The notes under the pieces: generated by a model
Seen by the model: only the letters and a program-made list of their open reading frames with translations
Database searches by the model: none
Told to the model about the DNA's origin: nothing
Program-made: the position numbers and the translations under genes
Source of the DNA: Chitinophagales bacterium
GTDB lineage: Bacteria; Bacteroidota; Bacteroidia; Chitinophagales; JADIYW01
DNA: 6,497 nucleotides
Reading direction: 5' to 3'
NCBI GenBank assembly: GCA_020848315.1
Contig: JADLAH010000171.1
Location: forward strand, 1 to 6,497
In this document: piece after piece, positions 1 to 6,497 of the stretch
How positions within the stretch are numbered: the first letter of the stretch is position 1
Layout of the letters: every line of letters starts with the position of its first letter

Positions 1-1460
1 AGCAATTCATAGGGTATGATTTCCCAATCTGCGATAATGTAATTATTCTGTTTGCGCAACTCGGCTATTTCCGGCCATTCAGCAGCGCCCATTGTACGAT
101 GACTAAAGCCTGATTTTTCGGACTTCAACAACAGCGACAGAAAGAGATGATTCCGCTTGTACATATTATCATTCAGATATCGGGTACGGTAAATCCTCAA
201 CGCATCCATCTTATGAAAAATAAGATTATATTCCTTGCGGGCAAAAAGAAAGAGCATTTCCACGACCCGAATGGAGAAGTTGAAGCCCGATTTATCTTTT
301 GAATTCACGGGCACATCATTCAGGAATTTCGGCAAACTGAATTTATAGGCACCATTATTCAGATAACTATCCATAAACACCCAGTAGGCGTGATAAATTT
401 TCCATTTTTCCGTAATCTGCGCCACCTGCTGTTTAAATGATTTATGCTCCGTCACCGACTTATATACGCTCAACGCTTCCGGCAAATGATGATTCTGCAG
501 ATACAGCTTGAATTCGATTTCTTTCAGCACCAACCAGTTGTAGAAGTTATTGGCGTTAATCATGCCGCTCGACTGCTCCAGCAGTTGCAGACCGCGCTCA
601 TATTGCCGTGTATGCAGCAATGCTTTCATGCGATAGAGCAGTACGGCAATCCGTCGGGTGGCAGTTTCTGTATTCGGATGATCATCCATATACTGCGCCG
701 CTTCATCGCACACTTGCTGCATCTTATCCAGTTCATTGCTGTTCTGATAATACGAGAATGCGAGATAGAAATAAAAGAAATCGATCTCCGGATTATTCAG
801 TTCTTTTCTGATGACATATAATTGTTCCAGCTTCTGGCGCACTTCCGTCAGCATCTCATTGGTAACAGGCGAAGCACTCACAAAATCGACTACCGCGCTG
901 TAATAGATATACTTCGCCATCTGTTCCTTTTGTGCCAGTTCCATATACAACAGATAGCGTTTTTCTTCTTCTTTCAGGTTTTTCTTATCGCCTTTCAGCG
1001 CGTAGTAGCAAACTAGATAATACGAGTAATTCCTCAGGATATCGTAAAAATTATACTTCTGCGCTTTGCTGAAATTCTCTTTAATCAGCTCATATACCAG
1101 GCGATTGGTGCCGGTCATTTTTATAATAATATCCAGGATATGGTTAAACGTCATGCATTCATAATAGGCACGCCCCAGTTCACTGCTGAATACTTCATCC
1201 TCATCAAACAACAGGATAGACTTCAGGATTTTCCCTTTAAACCGCGATTTGAGCTGTCGGTAGCGGGCATCTTTTTCGCGGGAATCATACAGATAGGCAG
1301 CAGCGGACGCGTCATCGGTGATTTGCCCACTCTCCAGCCCTTCGTATAGCTTGTAATACAAACTCTCGCTTTGCGCATTCAGAAATGTCTTGTCAAATAC
1401 ATCAATTTTTGACAAACGCTTCCTGTTTACGATTTTAACCAATTCTTTTAAAACATCCAT
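1..1460 (-). CDS. Uncharacterised helical TPR-like protein, C-terminus cut off by window edge
   Basis: An open frame with no stop runs from an ATG at 1460 to the left edge, giving 486 residues, so the true C-terminus lies outside the window. The start is well fixed: an in-frame TAA lies four codons upstream, no other in-frame ATG intervenes, and a Bacteroidota-type promoter sits just upstream. The protein begins MDVLKELVKIVNRKRLSKID and has no signal peptide or clear membrane segment, so it is probably cytoplasmic. It is rich in Leu, Tyr, Lys and Glu and reads as successive amphipathic helices. Examples are residues about 140-190, 200-255 and 265-335, with TPR-like pairings such as LLYRMKALLHTRQYERGLQL (274-293) and LKEIEFKLYLQNHHLPEALS (312-331). 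I see no catalytic motif or DNA-binding helix-turn-helix. I do not recognise the family; the TPR-like fold is inferred from helix pattern only. It is divergent from the small repeat-peptide gene at 1867. Confidence 0.85.
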   Translation of the reverse strand, partial: MDVLKELVKIVNRKRLSKIDVFDKTFLNAQSESLYYKLYEGLESGQITDDASAAAYLYDSREKDARYRQLKSRFKGKILKSILLFDEDEVFSSELGRAYYECMTFNHILDIIIKMTGTNRLVYELIKENFSKAQKYNFYDILRNYSYYLVCYYALKGDKKNLKEEEKRYLLYMELAQKEQMAKYIYYSAVVDFVSASPVTNEMLTEVRQKLEQLYVIRKELNNPEIDFFYFYLAFSYYQNSNELDKMQQVCDEAAQYMDDHPNTETATRRIAVLLYRMKALLHTRQYERGLQLLEQSSGMINANNFYNWLVLKEIEFKLYLQNHHLPEALSVYKSVTEHKSFKQQVAQITEKWKIYHAYWVFMDSYLNNGAYKFSLPKFLNDVPVNSKDKSGFNFSIRVVEMLFLFARKEYNLIFHKMDALRIYRTRYLNDNMYKRNHLFLSLLLKSEKSGFSHRTMGAAEWPEIAELRKQNNYIIADWEIIPYEL

Positions 1461-1483
1461 ATTGTCACATTAACAATGCATAT

Positions 1484-1514
1484 CAAAAATACAATTCACA
1501 GTAAATCAATCAAA
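1484..1514 (-). promoter_or_regulatory. Bacteroidota-type promoter for the TPR-like gene
   Basis: On the minus strand a -33 TTTG (1514 to 1511) is followed after 19 bp by a -7 box TATTTTTG (1491 to 1484). This fits the known Bacteroidota consensus TTTG-N19-21-TAnnTTTG. Transcription would start near 1478, leaving a leader of about 18 nt before the ATG at 1460. This is the only candidate in the window that has both boxes at the expected spacing. Confidence 0.6.
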
Positions 1515-1547
1515 TAAAAAGAATTTTGATTAAAATAAAGGCATATA

Positions 1548-1559
1548 CTTTGTCACAAA
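1548..1559. repeat. Operator-like dyad CTTTGTCACAAA, copy 1
   Basis: This 12-bp sequence is identical to the one at 1690-1701. Its core TTTGT-C-ACAAA is a perfect 5-bp dyad around one central base, the shape expected of a binding site for a dimeric regulator. It lies about 35 bp upstream of the -33 box of the minus-strand promoter. The regulator is unknown. Confidence 0.4.
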
Positions 1560-1598
1560 TCAAGTATCAAATGTAATATAACTCCGTCACTTTACCTA

Positions 1599-1606
1599 TA
1601 TCTTTG
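1599..1606 (+). promoter_or_regulatory. Possible -7 box (TATCTTTG) facing the repeat-peptide gene
   Basis: TATCTTTG matches TAnnTTTG exactly on the plus strand, but no TTTG lies at the expected distance upstream, so support is weak. If used, transcription would begin near 1613 and leave a leader of about 250 nt before the ATG at 1867. That leader would contain the inverted repeat at 1765-1799. A weaker box, GATATTTG at 1841-1848, lies much nearer the gene and is an alternative. Confidence 0.3.
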
Positions 1607-1689
1607 AATCCGCTTAAATAATTTACCCTCAGGGGCTAAGTATCTTAAGTCAGACATACGAAAATATATTTTGCTTTGAGACACCCCAC

Positions 1690-1701
1690 CTTTGTCACAA
1701 A
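1690..1701. repeat. Operator-like dyad CTTTGTCACAAA, copy 2
   Basis: This is identical over 12 bp to 1548-1559 and offset by 142 bp. The TTTGT-C-ACAAA dyad is preserved, while the flanking bases differ, which points to conservation of the site rather than a recent duplication of the region. It lies about 165 bp upstream of the repeat-peptide ATG. Confidence 0.4.
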
Positions 1702-1714
1702 AATAAGATATATT

Positions 1715-1741
1715 ACACAACTAATTCACACACAACTAATT
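1715..1741. repeat. Tandem pair of ACACAACTAATT
   Basis: Two perfect copies of the 12-mer ACACAACTAATT lie at 1715-1726 and 1730-1741, separated by CAC (period 15 bp). They sit between the second TTTGTCACAAA dyad and the large inverted repeat. They could be paired half-sites or simple slippage in AT-rich DNA. Confidence 0.5.
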
Positions 1742-1764
1742 GAATTATATTGTTTTAGTTTTTA

Positions 1765-1799
1765 GTGACACTATATTTACACCATCAATATAGTGTCAC
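1765..1799. repeat. Perfect 13-bp inverted repeat: operator, attenuator or terminator
   Basis: The arms GTGACACTATATT (1765-1777) and AATATAGTGTCAC (1787-1799) are perfectly complementary around a 9-nt loop (TACACCATC). On the plus strand the stem is followed by A and then five T (1801-1805), so the RNA could form a moderate intrinsic terminator or attenuator. On the minus strand no T-run follows. The outer half of each arm (GTGAC/GTCAC) echoes the TGTCACA motif seen elsewhere in the region, so a protein-binding palindrome is equally possible. It lies about 70 bp upstream of the repeat-peptide ATG. Confidence 0.75.
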
Positions 1800-1866
1800 A
1801 TTTTTATGTTTTCTGCAATAGAGTATTGAAAATGTTGCCTGATATTTGTATCACAATCACGCAACA

Positions 1867-2046
1867 ATGGGAATTATTTTAACACTCTTGATCGCCCTCT
1901 TCGGCAACTCCGGTATCGTAATCGACGGAAACAGCTACATCGTTAAACAGGATGAAAAATCTATTGTTATCGATGGCAACAGCTATCTTACCACCAACAA
2001 CGCAAACACTAATGCTCGTATTGTAATTGACGGCAATAGTTTTTAA
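1867..2046 (+). CDS. Small repeat peptide with three IVIDGNSY/F copies
   Basis: This is a 59-residue protein of unknown function. From the ATG at 1867 it has a hydrophobic N-terminal segment (residues 2-12, GIILTLLIALF), a short GNSG turn, and three copies of an octapeptide: IVIDGNSY (17-24), IVIDGNSY (33-40) and IVIDGNSF (52-59). The last copy ends exactly at the C-terminus. The linkers differ: a charged IVKQDEKS and an Asn/Thr-rich LTTNNANTNAR. The repeats differ almost only at third codon positions, strong evidence that the frame is translated and the octapeptide is selected. A strong terminator follows 46 bp after the stop. A TTG at 1846 would add seven residues, but ATG is preferred. The N-terminus could be a secretion signal or membrane anchor, though it has no positive charge before the hydrophobic stretch, which is atypical for Sec. 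Possible roles are multi-copy peptide precursor, modified peptide, amyloid-like repeat or membrane peptide; all are inference. Confidence 0.78.
   Translation: MGIILTLLIALFGNSGIVIDGNSYIVKQDEKSIVIDGNSYLTTNNANTNARIVIDGNSF
1915..2043 (+). repeat. Three in-frame 24-bp coding repeats (IVIDGNSY/F)
   Basis: The units lie at 1915-1938, 1963-1986 and 2020-2043, with start-to-start distances of 48 and 57 bp. Each pair of units carries five synonymous third-position differences (for example GAC/GAT, GGA/GGC, AAC/AAT). The only amino acid change is Tyr to Phe in the last unit. This pattern is old repeat divergence under constraint on the protein, not recent DNA duplication. Confidence 0.9.
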
Positions 2047-2092
2047 TAAATTTTTCTCCTTTTTTATAGTAGTAGTCAACAATCATCACATC

Positions 2093-2119
2093 AGGGAAGC
2101 TCCTGCTTCCCTTTTTTTT
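2093..2119 (+). terminator. Intrinsic terminator after the repeat-peptide gene
   Basis: A perfect 8-bp stem, AGGGAAGC (2093-2100) with GCTTCCCT (2105-2112), encloses a TCCT loop and runs into eight T (2112-2119). The T-run is on the plus strand only, so it terminates the peptide transcript rather than the converging thioesterase transcript. It supports the small gene being a real, separately ended transcription unit. Confidence 0.88.
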
Positions 2120-2130
2120 ATTTAAAGAGA

Positions 2131-2568
2131 CTACATCTTAATGGGTATGGCGGTCGCAATAAGGTTGGAAGTGGCCTTGGAGAGCAACTTACCATCTGCC
2201 GCAAAGAGTTTTGCTTCTGTATGTAATACCGTTTTACCCGGACGCGCCACACGACCTTCCCCTACAATAACATCTCCGGCTTTAGCACTTGCCAGAAAAT
2301 CGACATTCATATTGATGGTTGCATAACCTACCGGACGCCCAAGCGTAAATCCAGCTGCCCCCATCAACTCATCCAACATCGTTGAGGCAATTCCTCCATG
2401 CAAGATTCCAATTGGATTGAGCATGTATGACTCCACTTTGAATTCCATTTTCAAAAAACCTTCTTCCACTTCAATAATTCTGGCGTTCAGCCATTTCATC
2501 AATGGATAATCAAACAACCATTCACCTTTTTCTATCTGCTTTTTATAGAATGTTACTCTTTCATTCAT
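2131..2568 (-). CDS. PaaI-type hotdog-fold acyl-CoA thioesterase
   Basis: This is a 145-residue cytoplasmic protein, the usual length for single-domain PaaI/YdiI-like hotdog thioesterases, which hydrolyse acyl-CoA thioesters. The signature NPIGILHGGIASTMLDELMG covers residues 51-70. HGG is at 57-59, with the likely catalytic Asp66 nine residues after His57, as in PaaI. The second half has the expected beta-strand core: ATINMNVDFLASAKAGDVIV (83-102), then a strand with RVARPGKTVLHTEAKLFAADGKLLSKA. The substrate cannot be told from sequence; phenylacetyl-CoA is not implied because no paa genes are present. The ATG follows the prfC stop by 14 bp on the same strand, so it is probably cotranscribed with prfC; I see no separate promoter. 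It ends close to the terminator of the converging small gene. Confidence 0.9.
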   Translation of the reverse strand: MNERVTFYKKQIEKGEWLFDYPLMKWLNARIIEVEEGFLKMEFKVESYMLNPIGILHGGIASTMLDELMGAAGFTLGRPVGYATINMNVDFLASAKAGDVIVGEGRVARPGKTVLHTEAKLFAADGKLLSKATSNLIATAIPIKM

Positions 2569-2582
2569 CTTATTTATTTTAC

Positions 2583-4187
2583 TTAGGAAATCACCTCGTC
2601 GCGGTTAAACTCGGAGGTAAAATGGAATTGTATTTCCGGATAATCCTGCTGGGTAAGGCGCAGAATCCACTCGGAGGTAGCCAAAAACACCGGCTTATCA
2701 TCCTTATCATAAGCGATATAATTGGATTTTGTACGGATAAATTCATTCAGTTTGGCCTCATTTTCACTGGTCAGCCAGCACGCCTTAAAATACTGCAAGG
2801 GCCGGAACTGACAGGAGGCTCCGTATTCATTCAGCAAACGGTACTGAATCACTTCAAATTGCAAATCGCCCACGGTACCAACAATCTTCGCCTGTGTGGT
2901 ATGCACCGTAAACAACTGCGCCACGCCTTCTTCTGTGAGCTGCGCGATACCTTTTTCCAGTTGCTTCGTTTTCATCGGATCGGTGTTCACCATCTCTTTG
3001 AAAATCTCCGGAGAGAAATTAGGGATTCCTTTGAAATACATCATTTCGCCTTCCGTCAGCGTATCGCCGATTTTGAAGTTGCCGGTATCGTTCATACCAA
3101 TCACATCTCCCGGGTAGGCATCTTCCACAATATTTTTGTCGGATGCCATGAAAGTAACGGGATTACTGAACCGCAATTCCTTTTTAAGGCGCGTATGAAA
3201 ATAGAATTTATTGCGTTCAAACTTACCTGAACACACCCGCAAAAATGCAATTCTGCTGCGATGGTTCGGATCAATGTTCGCATGTATTTTAAAAACAAAT
3301 CCGGTCATTTTTTCTTCGGTCGGCATCACCACTCTCGTATTCGTATTTCGTCCTCGCGGAGATGGCGCAATTCGAATAAATGTTTCGAGCAACTCGCGCA
3401 CCCCGAAATTATTCACCCCGGAACCGAAGAACACCGGCGCAATCTCGCCTGTTTTGTATTTTTCTTCATCAAAAGTTTCATACACGCCATCGATCAGCTC
3501 CACATCTTCGCGCAATTTGGCGGCATCCCGCTCGCCGACCTGCTTATCCAGTTCTCCATCATTCAGATCGGAAATCTGCACAAATTCCTCTTCCACTTTA
3601 GTACCGGAAGCCCTGAACAAATTCAACTGTTTATCATAGAGATTATACACTCCTTTGAAGTGAGTACCGCTGTTGATAGGCCATGATAAAGGGCGTGTTT
3701 TAATGAATAATTTCTGTTCCAGTTCATCCAACAAATCGAACGGATCTTTTCCGTCGCGGTCCATTTTATTGATAAAAACAATCACAGGTGTATTACGCAT
3801 GCGGCAGACTTCCATCAGCCTTTCCGTCTGCATCTCCACCCCTTTCACACAATCCACCACCAGAATTACGCTGTCAACCGCCGTCAGTGTGCGATAGGTA
3901 TCTTCCGCAAAATCCTTGTGGCCGGGCGTATCCAGCAGATTGATGAGCGTCCCCTGATATTCAAACGTCATTACAGACGTAGCCACCGAAATACCCCGCT
4001 GTTTCTCAATCTCCATAAAGTCGGAGGTGGCGGATTTCTTAATCTTATTGGATTTCACCGCGCCTGCCGTCTGAATCGCACCACCGTAAAGGAGGAACTT
4101 TTCCGTGAGCGTGGTTTTACCCGCATCCGGGTGCGATATAATGGCGAACGTTTTCCGTTTTTTTATTTCTTCTGCTATCGTAGACAT
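2583..4187 (-). CDS. prfC: Peptide chain release factor 3 (RF3)
   Basis: RF3 is the translational GTPase that removes RF1 or RF2 from the ribosome after peptide release. The 534-residue length fits the family (E. coli RF3 is 529). GTPase motifs are intact: P-loop SHPDAGKT (18-25), switch I RGISV (64-68), DTPGH (86-90), NKMD (140-143) and the G5-like GSGVNN (255-260). The rest matches RF3 domains II and III, with [22 protein letters not shown] (294-315), GDTLTEGE (374-381) and [15 protein letters not shown] (437-451). I choose ATG 4187 ([20 protein letters not shown]). The frame stays open to 4286, but that extension ([10 protein letters not shown]...) is not RF3-like and lies upstream of the likely promoter box at 4219-4226. 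The thioesterase gene follows 14 bp downstream. Nothing looks disrupted. Confidence 0.97.
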   Translation of the reverse strand: MSTIAEEIKKRKTFAIISHPDAGKTTLTEKFLLYGGAIQTAGAVKSNKIKKSATSDFMEIEKQRGISVATSVMTFEYQGTLINLLDTPGHKDFAEDTYRTLTAVDSVILVVDCVKGVEMQTERLMEVCRMRNTPVIVFINKMDRDGKDPFDLLDELEQKLFIKTRPLSWPINSGTHFKGVYNLYDKQLNLFRASGTKVEEEFVQISDLNDGELDKQVGERDAAKLREDVELIDGVYETFDEEKYKTGEIAPVFFGSGVNNFGVRELLETFIRIAPSPRGRNTNTRVVMPTEEKMTGFVFKIHANIDPNHRSRIAFLRVCSGKFERNKFYFHTRLKKELRFSNPVTFMASDKNIVEDAYPGDVIGMNDTGNFKIGDTLTEGEMMYFKGIPNFSPEIFKEMVNTDPMKTKQLEKGIAQLTEEGVAQLFTVHTTQAKIVGTVGDLQFEVIQYRLLNEYGASCQFRPLQYFKACWLTSENEAKLNEFIRTKSNYIAYDKDDKPVFLATSEWILRLTQQDYPEIQFHFTSEFNRDEVIS

Positions 4188-4218
4188 AATCCTATCATTA
4201 GGTGGCCGAAAGGCGCTG

Positions 4219-4226
4219 CAAAAGTA
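4219..4226 (-). promoter_or_regulatory. Likely -7 box for prfC
   Basis: On the minus strand this reads TACTTTTG, an exact TAnnTTTG match within the TACTTTTGCA context common in Bacteroidota promoters. Transcription would start near 4212, about 25 nt before the ATG at 4187. No good -33 TTTG is visible at standard spacing. The position argues against the longer prfC frame beginning at 4286. Confidence 0.55.
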
Positions 4227-4315
4227 CGGAATAAGGGCACAAAAACCGCGCAATAAACAATAAATAGGTATTAAGAATTTTGGCATAAAATAGCCGCAAA
4301 TAGATAAAGGTTCGT

Positions 4316-4323
4316 TATTTTTG
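4316..4323 (+). promoter_or_regulatory. Likely -7 box for the type IX cargo gene
   Basis: TATTTTTG matches TAnnTTTG and would start transcription near 4330, about 20 nt before the ATG at 4350. A -33 TTTG is not evident at the expected distance. Together with the box at 4219-4226 it makes the 4188-4349 gap a compact divergent promoter region. Confidence 0.5.
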
Positions 4324-4349
4324 TTTGAACTACTATCAATTAAATCACT

Positions 4350-6497
4350 ATGAACATACTCGGATATCTCCGGAGCATGGTATGGATTTGCACCCTTTGC
4401 CTGCCCGTCACCTCATATGCCACCCATCTCGTGGGCGGTGTAATGAATTACCGCTATCTGGGGGAAGACCAGTACGAAATTGATTTGTATGTTTACCGCG
4501 ACTGCAAGCGGGCGCTGGCCGATTTTGACTCCTATGCCATCATACGCATCTGGGACGGAAGCATGGAAAATTATTATTTCTTTGAACTGCCACGTGTGGA
4601 TACGCTGGATGCCACACTGACCGACCCGTGCGCCACCATACAGCCGGATGAATGTGTGGACTGGACTAAATACACCGGCGTAATCTCTCTGCCGGCTATC
4701 GACGGCGATTATACGGTATACTATCAGCGATGCTGCCGGAACAACAGTATCGACAACCTCACCCGCGACCCGTTCAGTGATGAAATCGTGTGGGGTGCCA
4801 CCAACGCAATTACCATTCCGGTGCGCTCCGGTGCACTGCAAAACAGCAGTCCGGTGATTTCCAACTATCCGCCGGTATATATCTGCGCCAACAAACCCAT
4901 ACAATACGACCATTCCGCCGTGGATGCGGATGGCGACAGTTTAGTTTACGGCCTATGCACTCCTTTCACAGGCGCCACCACCTCCGACCCGCTGAACTAC
5001 TACGTGGAAGAGGTGCCGCCTTTTGATACGGTGGTCTGGAAAAACCCCTACAGCCTGAGCAATCTGCTGGGTGGCACGCCGCTGAGCATCAACTCCAGGA
5101 CGGGCTTGCTGACCGGCACCCCCAATACCGTCGGGCAATTCGTGGTGGGGATTTCCATTGATGAATACAGAAACGGCACTTTCATCAGCCGCACTATCCG
5201 CGACTTCCAGTTCAATGTTGTGGACTGCGGACTCCAGGTAATCAGCAGCTTCTTTGCGCCGGATATCCAATGTAATGACTCCACCGTTGTCTTCAACAAC
5301 CTGAGTTCCGGTGCAAGTACTTTCAAATGGTATTTCGGGGACGGAGATTCTTCCACCGCACAATTTCCGACACACACTTACCGCGATACCGGAAGATATA
5401 CCGTCACACTCATCTGTAATGAAGGCTCCTTCTGCAGCTCAACCTACACACAGGAAATATCCATACAAATCCGACGCATTCAGGCAGACTTCAACACATC
5501 TGCTCTGAGCTGTCTGAGTGCGGGAAACAGCATCCAACTAAACGATCTGAGTACCGACTTCTTCGGTGTGAGCGGATGGAAATGGACTTTTTCTGACAGC
5601 ACTATCTCCTATGACAGAAACCCTGTTTTCACCTATAACGGAACTGACACCGCCTTTTCCGCTACACTGCTGGTAACTTCTGTAAACGGTTGTACCGCCA
5701 GCCAGACACAAACATTCCCACTACACGCAAAAGCCACCTATGCCGCGCCAAATGACACTGCGGTATGTCAGGGAAGAGAAGTGCTGCTGAATGCGGGCAT
5801 CAGTTCCATGACGCCATACACCATTAACTGGCAATTCAACGGGGGCTCACAGACCAACAACAATCAATCAGCTATAAGTTTTACACCGGCAACAAGCCAG
5901 ACGGTATACTTCACGATTAGCAACAGAGAAAACTGCAGCATCACGGACAGTACGGCCGTCACGGTGTATACGTTACCGGAAGTGGAAGCTACTGCAGATC
6001 CTGCATCTATTTTCCGCGGAGACACTGCGCAGTTGACCGCCACAGAAAGAGAAACCTACACTTATCAATGGTCTCCATCCAATACGTTAAGTGATTCTAG
6101 CAGCGCCGTCACCATTGCCAAACCATTAACGACCACCACCTACCAGGTAACAGTAACCGACGAAAACGGCTGCCGAAATCAGGATACAGCATTAGTCCAG
6201 GTGGTACCAAGAGAATGTTCGGAGAAGCTGATATTTATACCCAACGCGTTTACGCCAAATGGAGATGGTGCCAATGACACTTTCCGCGTGCGGTCGGAAA
6301 TCCTGACTGAAATGATTCTAAAGATATATGACAGATGGGGCAATGAAGTTTTCTATACCAACAATATGCTGGACGGTTGGGACGGACAGTACAAAGGCGC
6401 AGCAGCTCCACCGGATGTGTATGGCTTCACAATGTCCGGCACCTGTCTCGAAAATAAAAAAATAGTAATAAAAGGCAACATCACACTACTGAGATAA
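4350..6497 (+). CDS. Secreted PKD/Ig-like repeat protein with type B T9SS sorting domain
   Basis: This complete 715-residue protein ends with TAA on the last base of the window. Residues 1-24 form a Sec signal peptide ([20 protein letters not shown], likely cleavage after SYA). Residues 25-295 form a Cys-containing N-terminal region starting [14 protein letters not shown], a pattern common in large Bacteroidota surface proteins, and include a putative Ig-like stretch near 243-291 ([20 protein letters not shown]). A PKD domain spans about 300-375 ([11 protein letters not shown]...PTHTY), and a second PKD-like unit spans about 378-455 (WKWTFSD). Ig-like units follow at about 456-540 and 541-620 ([12 protein letters not shown]). 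The last about 90 residues are the gliding-motility-associated type B sorting domain, with [17 protein letters not shown] (629-645), DRWGNEVF (661-668), GWDGQYKG and a C-terminal KGNITLLR. The protein should cross the outer membrane by the type IX system and stay on the surface or be released. The adhesin/structural role is inference; no enzyme domain is seen. Confidence 0.93.
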   Translation: MNILGYLRSMVWICTLCLPVTSYATHLVGGVMNYRYLGEDQYEIDLYVYRDCKRALADFDSYAIIRIWDGSMENYYFFELPRVDTLDATLTDPCATIQPDECVDWTKYTGVISLPAIDGDYTVYYQRCCRNNSIDNLTRDPFSDEIVWGATNAITIPVRSGALQNSSPVISNYPPVYICANKPIQYDHSAVDADGDSLVYGLCTPFTGATTSDPLNYYVEEVPPFDTVVWKNPYSLSNLLGGTPLSINSRTGLLTGTPNTVGQFVVGISIDEYRNGTFISRTIRDFQFNVVDCGLQVISSFFAPDIQCNDSTVVFNNLSSGASTFKWYFGDGDSSTAQFPTHTYRDTGRYTVTLICNEGSFCSSTYTQEISIQIRRIQADFNTSALSCLSAGNSIQLNDLSTDFFGVSGWKWTFSDSTISYDRNPVFTYNGTDTAFSATLLVTSVNGCTASQTQTFPLHAKATYAAPNDTAVCQGREVLLNAGISSMTPYTINWQFNGGSQTNNNQSAISFTPATSQTVYFTISNRENCSITDSTAVTVYTLPEVEATADPASIFRGDTAQLTATERETYTYQWSPSNTLSDSSSAVTIAKPLTTTTYQVTVTDENGCRNQDTALVQVVPRECSEKLIFIPNAFTPNGDGANDTFRVRSEILTEMILKIYDRWGNEVFYTNNMLDGWDGQYKGAAAPPDVYGFTMSGTCLENKKIVIKGNITLLR

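Larger units (their letters stand above)
1461..1866. other. AT-rich, repeat-bearing intergenic region between divergent genes
   Basis: About 400 bp lie between the starts of the TPR-like gene (minus) and the repeat-peptide gene (plus). I see no convincing coding frame here. The region is clearly more AT-rich than the flanking genes. It carries four TGTCACA motifs (1463-1469, 1551-1557, 1693-1699, 1794-1800), a perfect inverted repeat at 1765-1799, a 12-bp tandem repeat at 1715-1741 and promoter-like boxes in both directions. It is longer than needed for two simple promoters, which suggests operators, a long regulatory leader or a small RNA. Confidence 0.7.

Noticed and set aside
444..1349. 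Several plus-strand frames over the left end
   Set aside because: They lie opposite the long continuous minus-strand frame with sensible protein composition; their translations are low-complexity or His/Arg/Phe-rich shadows.
1461..1866. CRISPR array or mobile-element end in the intergenic region
   Set aside because: The repeats are short, few and unevenly spaced, with no spacer regularity, no transposase and no target-site duplication that I can see.
1867..2046. Repeat peptide as a type I toxin or holin-like membrane peptide
   Set aside because: The hydrophobic stretch is only about 11 residues and two thirds of the peptide is polar repeats; no antisense RNA or antitoxin gene is evident. 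Not excluded, but less supported than a repeat-peptide role.
1879..2082. Minus-strand frame of 67 codons over the repeat-peptide gene
   Set aside because: The repeats vary at third positions of the plus-strand frame and keep its amino acids; the terminator is also oriented for the plus strand. The minus frame is a shadow.
2093..2119. Terminator shared by the converging thioesterase transcript
   Set aside because: The hairpin lacks a T-run on the minus strand, so intrinsic termination in that direction is not supported.
2502..4256. Plus-strand frames of up to 242 codons opposite prfC and the thioesterase
   Set aside because: prfC and the thioesterase on the minus strand have clear family motifs throughout; the opposite frames have none.
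4413..5377. Minus-strand frames of 109-166 codons opposite the type IX cargo gene
   Set aside because: They overlap well-supported signal peptide and domain coding on the plus strand and show no motif.

Overview
The window looks like chromosomal DNA from a Bacteroidota bacterium, probably of the Chitinophagaceae/Chitinophagales type. Three things point there. One is a large surface protein with a gliding-motility-type (type B) C-terminal sorting domain for the type IX secretion system. Another is the set of promoter-like boxes of the Bacteroidota kind (TAnnTTTG) next to gene starts. The third is the lack of Shine-Dalgarno sequences before the starts I checked. The family-level placement is inference.

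Layout from left to right: (1) Positions 1-1460, minus strand: a long open frame cut by the left edge, encoding at least 486 residues of a mostly helical, TPR-like protein that I do not recognise. (2) Positions 1461-1866: an AT-rich intergenic region of about 400 bp, rich in short repeats. It holds a perfect 13-bp inverted repeat, two identical copies of a TTTGTCACAAA dyad, a 12-bp tandem repeat and promoter-like boxes. (3) Positions 1867-2046, plus strand: a 59-residue peptide gene with a hydrophobic N-terminus and three copies of IVIDGNSY/F, followed by its own strong intrinsic terminator. (4) Positions 2131-4187, minus strand: a two-gene unit of prfC (peptide chain release factor 3) followed 14 bp later by a PaaI-type hotdog thioesterase. 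(5) Positions 4350-6497, plus strand: a complete 715-residue secreted multi-domain protein (signal peptide, N-terminal beta-rich region, PKD/Ig-like domains, type IX sorting domain), divergent from prfC.

The prfC-thioesterase pair and the type IX cargo gene are ordinary for the phylum. The part most likely to be undescribed is the left third: a small repeat-peptide gene transcribed divergently from a helical TPR-like protein across an operator-like intergenic region. The three peptide repeats are identical in amino acids (apart from the final Y to F) but differ at many third codon positions, so the octapeptide itself appears to be under selection. A multi-copy peptide precursor (signal, modified peptide or amyloid-like repeat) is a reasonable hypothesis. 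No function can be assigned from sequence alone.
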